Assembly: GCF_963666675.1 (NCBI RefSeq)
Contig: NZ_OY762929.1
Span: forward strand, 2,604,001-2,668,000
Length of the DNA stretch: 64,000 nucleotides
From: an uncultured Desulfobacter sp.
GTDB taxonomy: Bacteria; Desulfobacterota; Desulfobacteria; Desulfobacterales; Desulfobacteraceae
Direction of reading: 5' to 3'
Positions 14,408 through 23,678 of this stretch are shown one piece after another (position 1 is the stretch's first letter; every line of letters begins with the position of its first letter). Position numbers and translations under genes: made by a program. A model generated the notes under the pieces. The model made no database searches. It saw only the letters and a program-made list of their open reading frames with translations, and was not told the origin of the DNA.

Positions 14408-16180
14408 TCAACAGCTCTGAAGATAGTTTCGCCAGCCGCCAAATTTTGTGATTTCATGGCCGGATTCTGCCACAACCGGCTCTGCGATAAACCCAGAAAC
14501 CCAACTGCCGTTGGATAATTCCAATTTTCCAATACCCAGGGGGTGGGGGATCTGTTGGACAAACCGGCCAAATGCCGATGCCGAAAGCGCATAAATTTCA
14601 ACTTCAATGGCTGCGCCAGCGTTCTCGTCACGGATCAAGCCGGGTTTGGGCGGATCGCTTTCCAGGGCAAACATACGATAGGCGTCAGCCGTATGGGTTG
14701 TTTGTAACAGGACCGCACCCAGTTGGGTTAACTGGTGGTGAAGGGCCAATCCCTTAAGATGGGCGCCACAGACCGCAAGCTGTAGGGTGTCACTGGATAA
14801 AGTTTCTACAAGCCGCGGCGGCATATCCGAGCCGCATCCCATGGGAAGGTTTGCCTGGGCGTGAAGGAAAGCCCCTGCCTGGAGCAGTTTCAAGTCTTCA
14901 AAAGCCTGTCCCACCAGGGTGACGCCAAAGGGAACGGTCGGTGTCAGGCCGGTGGGAACGGCCAGGCTGCAGTAATCCAGCAGGTTCATATAGTTGGTGT
15001 AATATCCCAGATTGCTGTTCAGCTGGACGGGATCAGCATTCACTGCATCAATGGTATAACAGGTGCCGGCTGTGGGGGTGACCAGAAAATCAACAGTCTC
15101 CAATACGGCATCTGTTTTTTTCTTAAGCGCCTGAAGTTCATAGATACAGGAGAATACCTCCCGGGCTGTCCATGGTTTGCCCTCGCAGATGATTTGACGG
15201 GTTACGGGAACGCCGGCATCCGGGTTTTCCAGTAAAAAATCTCCGACCGCAGCGGTGCGTTCCGCCACCCATGGACCCTGATACAGCAATTGGGCCGCAT
15301 CAAGAAAGGGTGAAAAATCAATTTCAATGCAGGTGCCGCCCATATCCGTGAGCAGATCAATGCTTTTTTGAAAACACTGTTTGTAGTCCGGATTGCCGAA
15401 AAAATTAAGATCTTTGGCGGCCGGAATTCCGAAGGTGAATATGGAATTATTAAAGGTTGGTCTCGTGGCGATTGGGGCCTTGCGGGAAAAGGGATCCTGG
15501 GGATCGAAAACTGCTGCCGTCTGAAAAATTTTCTCGGCATCCATGGCACACAGGGCAAAGATCGATACACAGTCCAGGCTGCGGCAGGCAGGGACCACAC
15601 CTGTGGTGCTGAGCAGGCCTTTGCTGGGTTTTACGCCAAGAATATTGTTAAAGGCGGCCGGCACCCGGCCCGACCCTGCGGTGTCCGTTCCCAGGGAAAA
15701 ACTGCACATCCCCTTTGCCAGGGCAACGGCCGAGCCGCTGCTGGAACCGCCGGAAATATAATCGGGATCAAAGCTGTTTTTGCAGGCACCATGCGGGGAT
15801 CGTGTTCCCACAAGGCCCGTGGCAAATTGATCCAAATTGGTTTTACCCATGGGGATGGCACCGGCATTGATCAGCTGCTCCACCACAAGCGCCGATTTTT
15901 CGGGCGTATAACAATATTGCGGGCACCCGGCGGTGGTGGGAATCCCTGCCAGATCAATATTATCCTTAATGGCAAAGGGTATGCCGTACAATGGCAGCGT
16001 TTCGGGTGTTTCGCCTTCCAATCGTTTAAGGTAAGGCCTTATTTCCTCTTGGGTTAACAAACGGATCCAGACATTATTTTGATCTGTGCGGCACAGTTCC
16101 ATCAATCTGCCGATCAGGTCGTCGGGTGTCAGGGTTCCTTCTTTATAACAATTGTGCAAATGTTCAATGGTCAGATTCAT
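14408..16180 (-). CDS. atzF: Allophanate hydrolase
   Basis: A 590-residue enzyme that splits allophanate into ammonia and CO2, the last step of urea or guanidine breakdown through carboxylation. The N-terminal 450 residues are an amidase-signature domain with the Lys-Ser-Ser triad at K72 (FAIKDN), S146 (GGSSSG) and S170 (GTDTAGSGR); spacing matches AtzF. Residues about 465-590 are the AtzF C-terminal domain. The start ATG shares one base with the stop of the carboxylase gene (16180), a coupled arrangement. Length is normal. It is the last gene of an eight-gene minus-strand operon. Confidence 0.93.
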   Translation of the reverse strand: MNLTIEHLHNCYKEGTLTPDDLIGRLMELCRTDQNNVWIRLLTQEEIRPYLKRLEGETPETLPLYGIPFAIKDNIDLAGIPTTAGCPQYCYTPEKSALVVEQLINAGAIPMGKTNLDQFATGLVGTRSPHGACKNSFDPDYISGGSSSGSAVALAKGMCSFSLGTDTAGSGRVPAAFNNILGVKPSKGLLSTTGVVPACRSLDCVSIFALCAMDAEKIFQTAAVFDPQDPFSRKAPIATRPTFNNSIFTFGIPAAKDLNFFGNPDYKQCFQKSIDLLTDMGGTCIEIDFSPFLDAAQLLYQGPWVAERTAAVGDFLLENPDAGVPVTRQIICEGKPWTAREVFSCIYELQALKKKTDAVLETVDFLVTPTAGTCYTIDAVNADPVQLNSNLGYYTNYMNLLDYCSLAVPTGLTPTVPFGVTLVGQAFEDLKLLQAGAFLHAQANLPMGCGSDMPPRLVETLSSDTLQLAVCGAHLKGLALHHQLTQLGAVLLQTTHTADAYRMFALESDPPKPGLIRDENAGAAIEVEIYALSASAFGRFVQQIPHPLGIGKLELSNGSWVSGFIAEPVVAESGHEITKFGGWRNYLQSC

Positions 16181-19100
16181 CAGGCATCTCCTTGGCAGGG
16201 TTTAATGGAAACCAGGTGCTGGCCAGAAGAGACCAGGTCTCCGGGGGAACAAAAAATCTGGCAGACTTCACCGGAGCAGCATGATTTGAGATCCACCTCC
16301 ATTTTCATGCATTCAAGAATGGCAATGGTCTGGCCGTCTTCTACAACATCGCCTTCCTTGACCTGCATTTTCCAAAGACTTCCGGAAATGGCGCTGTCGA
16401 TGGTCTGACATCCCGGCATCACCGCTACTGCATCGGTATCTTCGGTGTGTTCGGGAATTTCACTGCTGAAATTGAGCTGATCGTTCTCTATCCACTGTTG
16501 GCGCTCTGCTTCAAAGGCGGTCTGTTGTTTGTCTTTAAACTGATGAATACTCTCTTCGTTTTCTGCCAGAAAGGTCTCGTACTCATCCAGGTCGAATTCG
16601 CTCTCCTCAATACGGATGCCGGCCAGGCCGTAGGGCAGATTTTTTCTCATCTCCATCAGGGTATCGTGGTCCACCGGATAGAAGCGGATCTGGTCAAAAA
16701 ACCGCAGGAGCCAGGGCTTTCCAGATTTGAATTCTTCCGTCACATGATAGCGGTTCCACATCTGAACGGTGCGGCCCACAAACTGGTAACCGCCGGGGCC
16801 TTCCATGCCGTAGACACACAGATAGGCCCCGCCGATGCCCACGGCATTTTCCGGGGTCCAGGTCCGGGCGGGATTATATTTGGTGGTGACCAGCCGACAT
16901 CTTGGGTCCAGGGGGGTGGCCACCGGGGCGCCTAAATAGACATCGCCCAGACCCATCACCAGGTAACTGGCATTGAACAGTACATTTTTCACATCCTCAA
17001 TGCTGTCAAGTCCGTTGATGCGGCGGATAAATTCGATGTTGGACGGACACCAGGGGGCATCGGGACGCACCGACTGGGTATAGCGTTCAATGGCCTTGTG
17101 GGTGGCCGGATCATCCCAGCTCAGGGGCAGATGGACAATCCGGGCCGGAACCTTGCGGTTTTGGCTTCCTGCAAGGGCCTTTTGAACCGATTCAATGGTT
17201 TCCAGCAAGGTGTCCAGGGGCTGCAACCGGCTGTCGTAATGGATCTGCAAAGACCTGATACCGGGGGTTAAATCCAGTATGCCCTTAAGTTGTTTTTCCT
17301 CCAATGCCAGCATCAGGGTGTGAACATGGAAGCGAAGGGTCAGATCCAGCACAGGTTCCCCAAATTCGATGAGCAGATTTTTGTCGCCGGATCTTCGGCA
17401 CACCACCTGGATGTCGCCGTCAATGGAAAATTGATGAATAATGGGCGTTTCCGAAGCTGTAAATGCTCTTTGTTTAAATGGCACCACTGATTCGGGAAGT
17501 TGTAGATCCTGAATCAATGTTTCCTGATTTTCTTCAAGTATCCGAGCCTCTTCCGGGGTAAGCAACCGAAAGCGGACCCGGCTGCCGGCCTTAAGCTGTC
17601 CCATTTTCCACAATTCAGCCTGTACAATGGTCACCGGGCACACAAAGCCGCCAAGGCTTGGGCCGTCCGGTCCCAGGATCACCGGCATGTCACCGGTATA
17701 ATCCACCGCACCCACGGCATAGGGGGTATCATGGATATTGGACGGGTGAAGTCCGGCCTCTCCGCCATCCTGCCTGGCCCACTCCGGTCCCGGCCCGATC
17801 AGGCGGGCACCGGTGCGTGAGGAATTATAATGGACCTCCCACGCCGTGCTGAAAAAGGTCTCCAAATCCTTGGGGGTGAAAAAATCCGGGGCACCGTGGG
17901 GACCGTATAACACGCCGATCTCCCATTGGTCCGTGAGGCTGGGCCATTGGGACGGTTCCAGGGCGCAGGGCGCTGATTGTTTTAAATTCCCCGTCCAGAG
18001 AACATCTCCGGTCTGGAGGCTGCGGCCGCCATGGCCACCGAACTGCCCCAGGGTAAATGTGGCGCGACTGCCCATATACAACGGGACATCAATGCCACCG
18101 CGCACCGCAAGGCAGGCCCTTTGGCCGTCAACTGCAATGCCGCTTTTCAGTTTGGCCCCGGCCGGAGCGGTCACCGGCGTATACCGGGGGACGGGTTCAC
18201 CGTCCAGGGTGGCCTGGATGTCCGCGCCGGTGAGCACAAAAATCGTTTCCGCATTAAAGGTCAGATCCGGACCTTTGACGGTGATTTCTAAGGCCGCGGC
18301 TTCCGGGGGATTTCCGGCAATGCGATTGGCCAGGCGATGGTTGAGCATATCCATGGGGCCCGAAGGCGGCACACCCACAGACCAGTACCCGACCCGGCCG
18401 GGAAAGTCCTGCACCGTGGTCTGCATGCCCGGCGCATCCACGCAGATGGTGGGGGCCTGGTAGGTATAGTTGTCCAGGATCCGGGTGGTATAGTTCCCCT
18501 CTTGAAAGGCGGGAAATTCACAGATGCTTCGCAAAAGATGAAGATTGGTTTCAATGCCTTTCAGCCGGGTCTCGGCAAGGGCATTTTTCAGGGCAAGGAC
18601 GGCCTCTTCACGGGTTGGGCCGTGAACGATGAGTTTGGATAAAAGCGGGTCGTAAAAGGCGGAGACAAAGGTGCCGGTGGCAACCCAGCTGTCCACGCGC
18701 ACAAATTCGGGAAAAGCGACCTGGGTCAAAAGTCCGGTGCTGGGCTGGAACGCTTTTCCGGGATCCTCGGCATAAATGCGTACCTCAATGGCAGCCCCCG
18801 AAGGCGTGGGATTCATATCGGCCAAGGGCGGCAGGTCGTTTGCTGCAAGCTGTACCATCCATTCCACCAGATCGATTCCGAAAACCTCCTCGGTGACGCA
18901 ATGCTCCACCTGAAGCCTGGTGTTCACCTCCAGAAAATAAAACTGATCTGCCTGGGTGTCGTAAACAAACTCCACGGTACCCGCAGATGCATAGCCAACG
19001 CCCTGGGCCAGACGCCGGGCCGCTTCATGAAGACTGCTTCGAAGTCCGTCAGACAAACCAGGGGCAGGGGTCTCTTCGATCACTTTCTGGTTTCTTCGCT

Positions 19101-19791
19101 GAACCGAACAGTCCCGGTCTCCTAAAATCAGTGCGTTGCCCCGGCCGTCCCCGAATATCTGAACTTCAATGTGCCGGGCTGCGGCAATATATTTTTCCAG
19201 GAAGAGGCCGCCATCGTTGAAATTGTTTTCACTCAAGCGCTTGATTCGGTCCCAGGCCTGGGAGAGCGCCTGGTCTGATTGGCAAAGTGCCATGCCGATA
19301 CCGCCACCGCCCGAGGTACTTTTAAGCATGACCGGATAGCCGATGTCCGCGGCCGCCACAAGGGCGTCTTCCAAAGCCGGCAGAAGCTGAGATCCCGGCA
19401 CCAGCGGCACATCGAATTGTTCAGCCAACTGCCTGGCGCGATGTTTCAGGCCGAACTCCCGGATATGGTCGCCGCTGGGCCCAATGAAGCTTATACCGGC
19501 CTTTGCGCACTGGTCGGCAAAATCGGCATTTTCGCTTAAAAAGCCGTATCCCGGGTGGATGGCCTGGGCCCCGCATTGCCGGGCGGCATCTAAAATACCT
19601 GTTGTATCCAGGTAACTTTGTGCGGCAGCAGGCGGCCCGATCAGGATACTTTCGTCGGCTTCCAGCACATGCATGGCATGGGCGTCGGCCTCAGAGTAGA
19701 CCGCGACCGAACCAATATTCATTTTTTTCAGGGTGCGGATGATTCTTACGGCAATCTCACCCCGGTTGGCCACCAGTACTTTTGTGAACAT
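16180..19791 (-). CDS. Biotin-dependent urea/guanidine carboxylase
   Basis: A 1,203-residue multifunctional enzyme. Order: biotin carboxylase (about 1-450, ATP-grasp with SGGGGIGM), KipA/AHS2 carboxyltransferase half (about 455-760, starting VDAPGMQTTVQDFPGR), KipI/AHS1 half (about 780-1050), a linker and a biotin carrier domain ending near 1203 with the biotinyl lysine in ECMKME. It carboxylates urea or guanidine with ATP and bicarbonate. Family knowledge: versions encoded next to both DUF1989 proteins, as here, have been shown elsewhere to act on guanidine. Urea versus guanidine specificity depends on carboxyltransferase residues that need an alignment. Length and domains are complete. Confidence 0.92.
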   Translation of the reverse strand: MFTKVLVANRGEIAVRIIRTLKKMNIGSVAVYSEADAHAMHVLEADESILIGPPAAAQSYLDTTGILDAARQCGAQAIHPGYGFLSENADFADQCAKAGISFIGPSGDHIREFGLKHRARQLAEQFDVPLVPGSQLLPALEDALVAAADIGYPVMLKSTSGGGGIGMALCQSDQALSQAWDRIKRLSENNFNDGGLFLEKYIAAARHIEVQIFGDGRGNALILGDRDCSVQRRNQKVIEETPAPGLSDGLRSSLHEAARRLAQGVGYASAGTVEFVYDTQADQFYFLEVNTRLQVEHCVTEEVFGIDLVEWMVQLAANDLPPLADMNPTPSGAAIEVRIYAEDPGKAFQPSTGLLTQVAFPEFVRVDSWVATGTFVSAFYDPLLSKLIVHGPTREEAVLALKNALAETRLKGIETNLHLLRSICEFPAFQEGNYTTRILDNYTYQAPTICVDAPGMQTTVQDFPGRVGYWSVGVPPSGPMDMLNHRLANRIAGNPPEAAALEITVKGPDLTFNAETIFVLTGADIQATLDGEPVPRYTPVTAPAGAKLKSGIAVDGQRACLAVRGGIDVPLYMGSRATFTLGQFGGHGGRSLQTGDVLWTGNLKQSAPCALEPSQWPSLTDQWEIGVLYGPHGAPDFFTPKDLETFFSTAWEVHYNSSRTGARLIGPGPEWARQDGGEAGLHPSNIHDTPYAVGAVDYTGDMPVILGPDGPSLGGFVCPVTIVQAELWKMGQLKAGSRVRFRLLTPEEARILEENQETLIQDLQLPESVVPFKQRAFTASETPIIHQFSIDGDIQVVCRRSGDKNLLIEFGEPVLDLTLRFHVHTLMLALEEKQLKGILDLTPGIRSLQIHYDSRLQPLDTLLETIESVQKALAGSQNRKVPARIVHLPLSWDDPATHKAIERYTQSVRPDAPWCPSNIEFIRRINGLDSIEDVKNVLFNASYLVMGLGDVYLGAPVATPLDPRCRLVTTKYNPARTWTPENAVGIGGAYLCVYGMEGPGGYQFVGRTVQMWNRYHVTEEFKSGKPWLLRFFDQIRFYPVDHDTLMEMRKNLPYGLAGIRIEESEFDLDEYETFLAENEESIHQFKDKQQTAFEAERQQWIENDQLNFSSEIPEHTEDTDAVAVMPGCQTIDSAISGSLWKMQVKEGDVVEDGQTIAILECMKMEVDLKSCCSGEVCQIFCSPGDLVSSGQHLVSIKPCQGDA

Positions 19792-19805
19792 GATTGATTT
19801 CCCTT

Positions 19806-20456
19806 TCAGGCCGGATTCCAGATGGTCATTTCCACGGGCGTGGGGTTATATGCATTGCAGGGGTTGTTGAGCTGGGGGCAGTTGGAGACCAGCACAAGGA
19901 TATTCATTTTGGCCGTCATCTCCACATATTTCATGGGCTGGGAAATGCCGTCCTCAAAATTGGACCCGCCTTCCGGGTTTACCGGTACGTTCATGAAAAA
20001 ATTGATGTTGCAGACCTGGTCGCGTTTGTCCATGCCGTTTCCCCAGTCCAGGATTGTCTTTAAAAAGATATCCCTGCACGAGTGCATATACCGCTTGTCA
20101 AAGTCATACCGGGCGGTATTGCTTTCGCAGGAGCAGGCGCTGCCCAACGTGTCATGGCGGCCGCAGGTGTCGGCCGTGACCGTGAGCATGATATTGTTCT
20201 CATTGGAGCGAATGTCCGTGCCCGTTGAGATATATACGTTTTTTTGTTCTCTCATGGTGTTTGCGGCATGGTAGCGTTCACTGGTGTTGTCCGCGTTAAA
20301 AAATATGGTGTCCACGGCCTGATTACCGTGAAGATCGGTGATTCTAAGGGTCTGCCCTTTTTTTACAAGATGCATCCAGCCGTCTCCGGCTGCAACTTTC
20401 TGGGTAAATACGGCATCCGAGGGTTCCAGAGTACTTTGGGTCAATGGAATGGTCAT
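19806..20456 (-). CDS. Urea amidolyase-associated protein 2 type (DUF1989), carboxyguanidine deiminase subunit
   Basis: A 216-residue DUF1989 protein. Diagnostic segments are KKGQTLRITDLHGNQAVDT, NTSERYHAANT, TADTCGRHDTLGSACSCESN and KRYMHSCRDIFL, with conserved Cys and His residues that bind a metal in this family. In characterised systems the two DUF1989 proteins form the heteromeric carboxyguanidine deiminase that turns carboxyguanidine into allophanate. The ATG at 20456 was chosen over one at 20486 because AAAGGAACC lies just before it. The stop is 14 bases before the carboxylase start, so the genes are co-transcribed. Confidence 0.88.
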   Translation of the reverse strand: MTIPLTQSTLEPSDAVFTQKVAAGDGWMHLVKKGQTLRITDLHGNQAVDTIFFNADNTSERYHAANTMREQKNVYISTGTDIRSNENNIMLTVTADTCGRHDTLGSACSCESNTARYDFDKRYMHSCRDIFLKTILDWGNGMDKRDQVCNINFFMNVPVNPEGGSNFEDGISQPMKYVEMTAKMNILVLVSNCPQLNNPCNAYNPTPVEMTIWNPA

Positions 20457-20523
20457 TATGGTTCCTTTCATATGCAAACGAATCAAATCAGAATTTGAAA
20501 ATTAAGATAGCGGTGCCGTCACA

Positions 20524-21267
20524 TTACAAATGATATTGTTCTGTATTGGCGAATCCCCTTTCGTTTTCGGGGCAGAATGTGCGGCAAAGATCATCTCCAA
20601 GGGCAGGGGGGCAATCCATGACGGCTATTTTTACGGGTTTTCTTAGATATTGGCTTGAAGGATTCAAGGGGTGCATGCCCGTGTCCAGCACCATCAGGGT
20701 ATCCATTTCAGCTCTCAGGGTTACGCTGGTGCCGGGTTTTGAAAAATTTTCCACAAAGAACAAATCTCCATTGTCCGCCACCCCTACTTTTGAGAAAAAA
20801 TTGATGGTTTCAGTAAAATCCCTTGGACCCATGGCGTGTTTGGCAAGTTCCACCATTAAAGAGTCGTAGCCGTTGCGGTAAAAGTCATTGTGGTGGTCCT
20901 GGTAACTTTGGGCTCGGAAACGGGCCAGGATCATGTCGGCATCGGACACCCCGCCGATAACATCGTTCCAGCCGCAGGTGTCGACGATGACAGACATGAG
21001 AATCCGGCCCATATCCGAATAGATGCAGTGGCCCTGGGTAATATATGAAATATGCTGAATTTTAAGCGTATCCCCCATATTGTAGCGTTCGCTGGGGTTG
21101 GCGGCATTGTAGAAAAGCGCCGATGCATTGGCTCCGCCTTCAAGATCCGTGAGCTCTACGGCAGATCCCTTTTTAATAATATGAGACCAGTTCCACCCGC
21201 CTGGAACAATCGTTTCAAAGCGCAGTTTTCCTATGGTTTCAATGTTTTGAGGTTCTGTATTATTCAT
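20524..21267 (-). CDS. Urea amidolyase-associated protein 1 type (DUF1989), carboxyguanidine deiminase subunit
   Basis: A 247-residue DUF1989 protein, partner of the gene downstream. Diagnostic parts are the SAVELTDLEGGANASALFYN segment, NPSERYNMGDTLK, YSDMGRILMS and VDTCGWNDVIGG. The pair is expected to deiminate carboxyguanidine to allophanate and ammonia. The start at 21267 has AAGGA seven bases upstream and overlaps the regulator stop by eight bases; an ATG at 21288 is the alternative. The two DUF1989 proteins are clearly related to each other, which suggests an old duplication. Confidence 0.88.
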   Translation of the reverse strand: MNNTEPQNIETIGKLRFETIVPGGWNWSHIIKKGSAVELTDLEGGANASALFYNAANPSERYNMGDTLKIQHISYITQGHCIYSDMGRILMSVIVDTCGWNDVIGGVSDADMILARFRAQSYQDHHNDFYRNGYDSLMVELAKHAMGPRDFTETINFFSKVGVADNGDLFFVENFSKPGTSVTLRAEMDTLMVLDTGMHPLNPSSQYLRKPVKIAVMDCPPALGDDLCRTFCPENERGFANTEQYHL

Positions 21268-21721
21268 TGTTTGTTCCTTTTTTTTCATGGATTGGCGGCA
21301 TCAGGACAGATGACAGCACCAGTTTACAGTTTTCAACGCCTTTGCATGCCCGTATCTCTTTGACGATTTTGTTCAGTGTGTCCACAGGACCCTGAACCAG
21401 GAGCACTTCAAGGGAGTAGTCCTTTTCAAGCAGTACATTGAGGCAGGAGATTACCGAATCAATATGATTGCGTTGAATGCTGACCAGACGGGGCTTCAAG
21501 TCCGCCTGGGCCTCATTGTAAAGCAGGGTGATGGTGCCTGCCATGATGCGGCTGCCGCTTTGTTCATAATGGTCTAAAATGGTGTTGCGAATCATCTGGG
21601 CAACGGCCTGGCTGCGGTTGCGATATCCGCCGTCGCCAACCATCCGGTCCAGTTCCTCTGTCAGCTGCACCGGCAGAGAAACGCTTATTCTCTGGGTTTT
21701 ATCGTTGTTTGAATTGCTCAT
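21260..21721 (-). CDS. NikR-like ribbon-helix-helix regulator without the nickel ligands
   Basis: A 153-residue protein built like NikR. Residues 10-55 are a ribbon-helix-helix (TQRISVSLPVQLTEELDRMV and NRSQAVAQMIRN). Residues 60-140 are an ACT-like domain (GTITLLYNE, then ISCLNVLLEKDYSLEVLLVQ). In nickel-sensing NikR this second part carries HxH and Cys ligands (the HVHLDHDNC type loop); here the matching loop reads NVLLEKDYS, so the site is lost. It therefore probably senses something else, perhaps guanidine or a metabolite. It lies inside the operon it is likely to control. Confidence 0.75.
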   Translation of the reverse strand: MSNSNNDKTQRISVSLPVQLTEELDRMVGDGGYRNRSQAVAQMIRNTILDHYEQSGSRIMAGTITLLYNEAQADLKPRLVSIQRNHIDSVISCLNVLLEKDYSLEVLLVQGPVDTLNKIVKEIRACKGVENCKLVLSSVLMPPIHEKKGTNNE

Positions 21722-21745
21722 TGGGGTTTTCCTTTTTCATGCCGG

Positions 21746-22633
21746 TTACAGGATATCGTCATTTACCTGGGTCAGGCGGATGATGGGAAGGCGGTCCTCG
21801 TCATCATTATGGGGGTGAATCAGGCTTTCGATATGGGCCTTGGTGGCCAGAAATTCCGGGTTCAGGTGCTGTTTGACCGAACGGGGCTGTTCCACCGGCA
21901 CCTCAATGATTTCCCGGACCCGCCCCGGGCGGGCGTCCAGCACCAGGATCCGGTCCGATAGATAAACGGCTTCATCCAGGTCATGGGTGATGAAGATGAT
22001 CGTGATATCCACATTCTGCCAGATCTGGAGCAGGTAGGCCTGCATTTTTGCCCGGGTCTGGGCATCCAGTGCACCAAAGGGCTCATCCATCAACAACACC
22101 CTGGGTTGGTTGGCCAGGGCCCGGGCAATGGCCACCCGCTGCTGCATGCCGCCGGAGAGCTGGTGGGGGTAGTGGTCGGCAAACTGATCCAGTCCCACCA
22201 TGTCGATCCACTGCATGGCTTCGGCCTCTGCCTGGCTTTTTCCGGCAACCTCCAGGCCGAACATCACATTTTTTTTGACCGTCAGCCAGGGAAACAGGGT
22301 ATAGCCCTGGAAAACCATCCCCCTTTCGGGGCCGGGTTTTTCAACTGTGGTGCCGTCCAGCAGCACCTGGCCGGATGTGGCGGTCTCAAGGCCGGATAAA
22401 ATACGGATCAAGGTGGATTTTCCACACCCCGAGGCACCGATCACCGAGAGAAATTCCCGGCGGTACGCCTTGAAGGATACCGATTCAAGGGCGGTGATAT
22501 CTCCCATTTCAGCGTGGAATACCTTGGTGATATTTTCAGCTTCAAGGATGACATCCCGCTTTTTTAAACGCTTAAACCGGTCGGCAACCTTTGGACTCTG
22601 GTCCTTATAACTGGGCAGTGTCAGTATGCTCAT
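21746..22633 (-). CDS. ABC transporter ATP-binding protein (nitrate/sulfonate/taurine type)
   Basis: A 295-residue ABC ATPase. Walker A is GASGCGKST, the signature is LSGGMQQRVAIARA, Walker B is VLLMDEPFGALD, and the H-loop is IFITHDLDEA. It belongs to the TauB/SsuB class. The start overlaps the permease stop by 29 bases, so the two are coupled. With the permease and binding protein it would import the substrate of this operon; guanidine or a related nitrogen compound is the likely cargo, inferred from the genes downstream. The C-terminus extends about 40 residues past the usual end. Confidence 0.9.
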   Translation of the reverse strand: MSILTLPSYKDQSPKVADRFKRLKKRDVILEAENITKVFHAEMGDITALESVSFKAYRREFLSVIGASGCGKSTLIRILSGLETATSGQVLLDGTTVEKPGPERGMVFQGYTLFPWLTVKKNVMFGLEVAGKSQAEAEAMQWIDMVGLDQFADHYPHQLSGGMQQRVAIARALANQPRVLLMDEPFGALDAQTRAKMQAYLLQIWQNVDITIIFITHDLDEAVYLSDRILVLDARPGRVREIIEVPVEQPRSVKQHLNPEFLATKAHIESLIHPHNDDEDRLPIIRLTQVNDDIL

Positions 22634-23666
22634 ATCTTGTGTCCCTGTTCTTTAAAAAGGTAAATGTGGTGTCCCTTGAGCCGGTAAAGGTTTCAAAAAC
22701 AATCTGGAAAAAGGTGTTGCGCCGCCCGCCGCTCCATATAAAGAGATTGCGTCCGATCCAGGCCAGGACCATATCGGTGGACAACCCGATAAATCCGATG
22801 ATCAGAATGGCCGCATAGACATTTTCATAAATGCGGTACTTGGCCTGCTGGTTTATGAACCAGGTGATGCCGGTGCTGGTGCCGACCACTTCGGCCACAA
22901 TAAGGTAGGTCCATGCCCAGCCCAGAAGAATCCGAAGATCCAGGAAAACATGGGGGGCAATGGCCGGCAGCACCACTTTCTTAAACAAGGTGCCGCCGCT
23001 TGCGCCCAGTGTCTGGGCCGCCTCCAGCAGGGAGGGCGGCATCAGACGGGTGGTGTTGGCAATGACCAGCACCTGCTGGAAAAAAGTACCGATGAAAATA
23101 ATGGCAATTTTGGGCGCATCGTTAATTCCTAAAACCGCCACGGCAAGGGCCCCGAATACCGGTGCCGGCATGTACCTGAAAAATTCCATAAAGGGCTCGG
23201 TCAGCTTGGAGAAAAAATCAAACACCCCGCAGATGATCCCCAAAGGCACGCCGATGATGGAAGAGAGCAAAAAACCGTAAAACACCACCCGGATACTGTG
23301 GGCCAGACTTTCGTGGAGCCACGGGTCTTCCGGCCTGCGGGGTTCGGCCTTAAATGAGGTACAGACCGCTGTCAGCACCTTGTGCGGCGGCGGAAGATAT
23401 ACAGGATTCACACGTCTGCCGGTCGCAATCCGGCTTTCGCTTTGGGCAAGTCGTTTGTTTTCTTCCTCAAAGAGATTGCGCTTTACCCGCTGGCCTTCTT
23501 CAAAATAGATACTGTCTCCGGCAGACTGAATCTCCATCATGGGATGCCATAAAAAGGGCAGGTAACTGACCGCCGACCACACCAGCAGGGGGAGTATAAA
23601 GGAGAGCAGGATCAATACTGCTTTTTTCCTTGCCGGAAGCGGCTTTTGAATTGAAAACCAGGTCAT
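22605..23666 (-). CDS. ABC transporter permease (TauC/SsuC type)
   Basis: A 353-residue inner-membrane permease. One hydrophobic segment near the N-terminus (VLILLSFILPLLVWSAVSYL) is followed by a 90-residue periplasmic insert, then about five membrane segments. The coupling motif EAAQTLGASGGTLFKKVVLPAIAPH (split here: EAAQTLGASG, then LFKKVVLPAI) is the standard EAA loop that contacts the ATPase. The extra periplasmic stretch is longer than in SsuC. It follows the binding-protein gene by 12 bases in the same operon. Confidence 0.9.
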   Translation of the reverse strand: MTWFSIQKPLPARKKAVLILLSFILPLLVWSAVSYLPFLWHPMMEIQSAGDSIYFEEGQRVKRNLFEEENKRLAQSESRIATGRRVNPVYLPPPHKVLTAVCTSFKAEPRRPEDPWLHESLAHSIRVVFYGFLLSSIIGVPLGIICGVFDFFSKLTEPFMEFFRYMPAPVFGALAVAVLGINDAPKIAIIFIGTFFQQVLVIANTTRLMPPSLLEAAQTLGASGGTLFKKVVLPAIAPHVFLDLRILLGWAWTYLIVAEVVGTSTGITWFINQQAKYRIYENVYAAILIIGFIGLSTDMVLAWIGRNLFIWSGGRRNTFFQIVFETFTGSRDTTFTFLKNRDTRYEHTDTAQL

Positions 23667-23678
23667 GGCTTTGTTTCC

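Noticed and set aside
17846..18463. A 205-codon frame opposite the carboxylase gene
   Set aside because: It lies fully within a certain gene on the other strand and follows the GC-rich codon shadow; no domain recognised.
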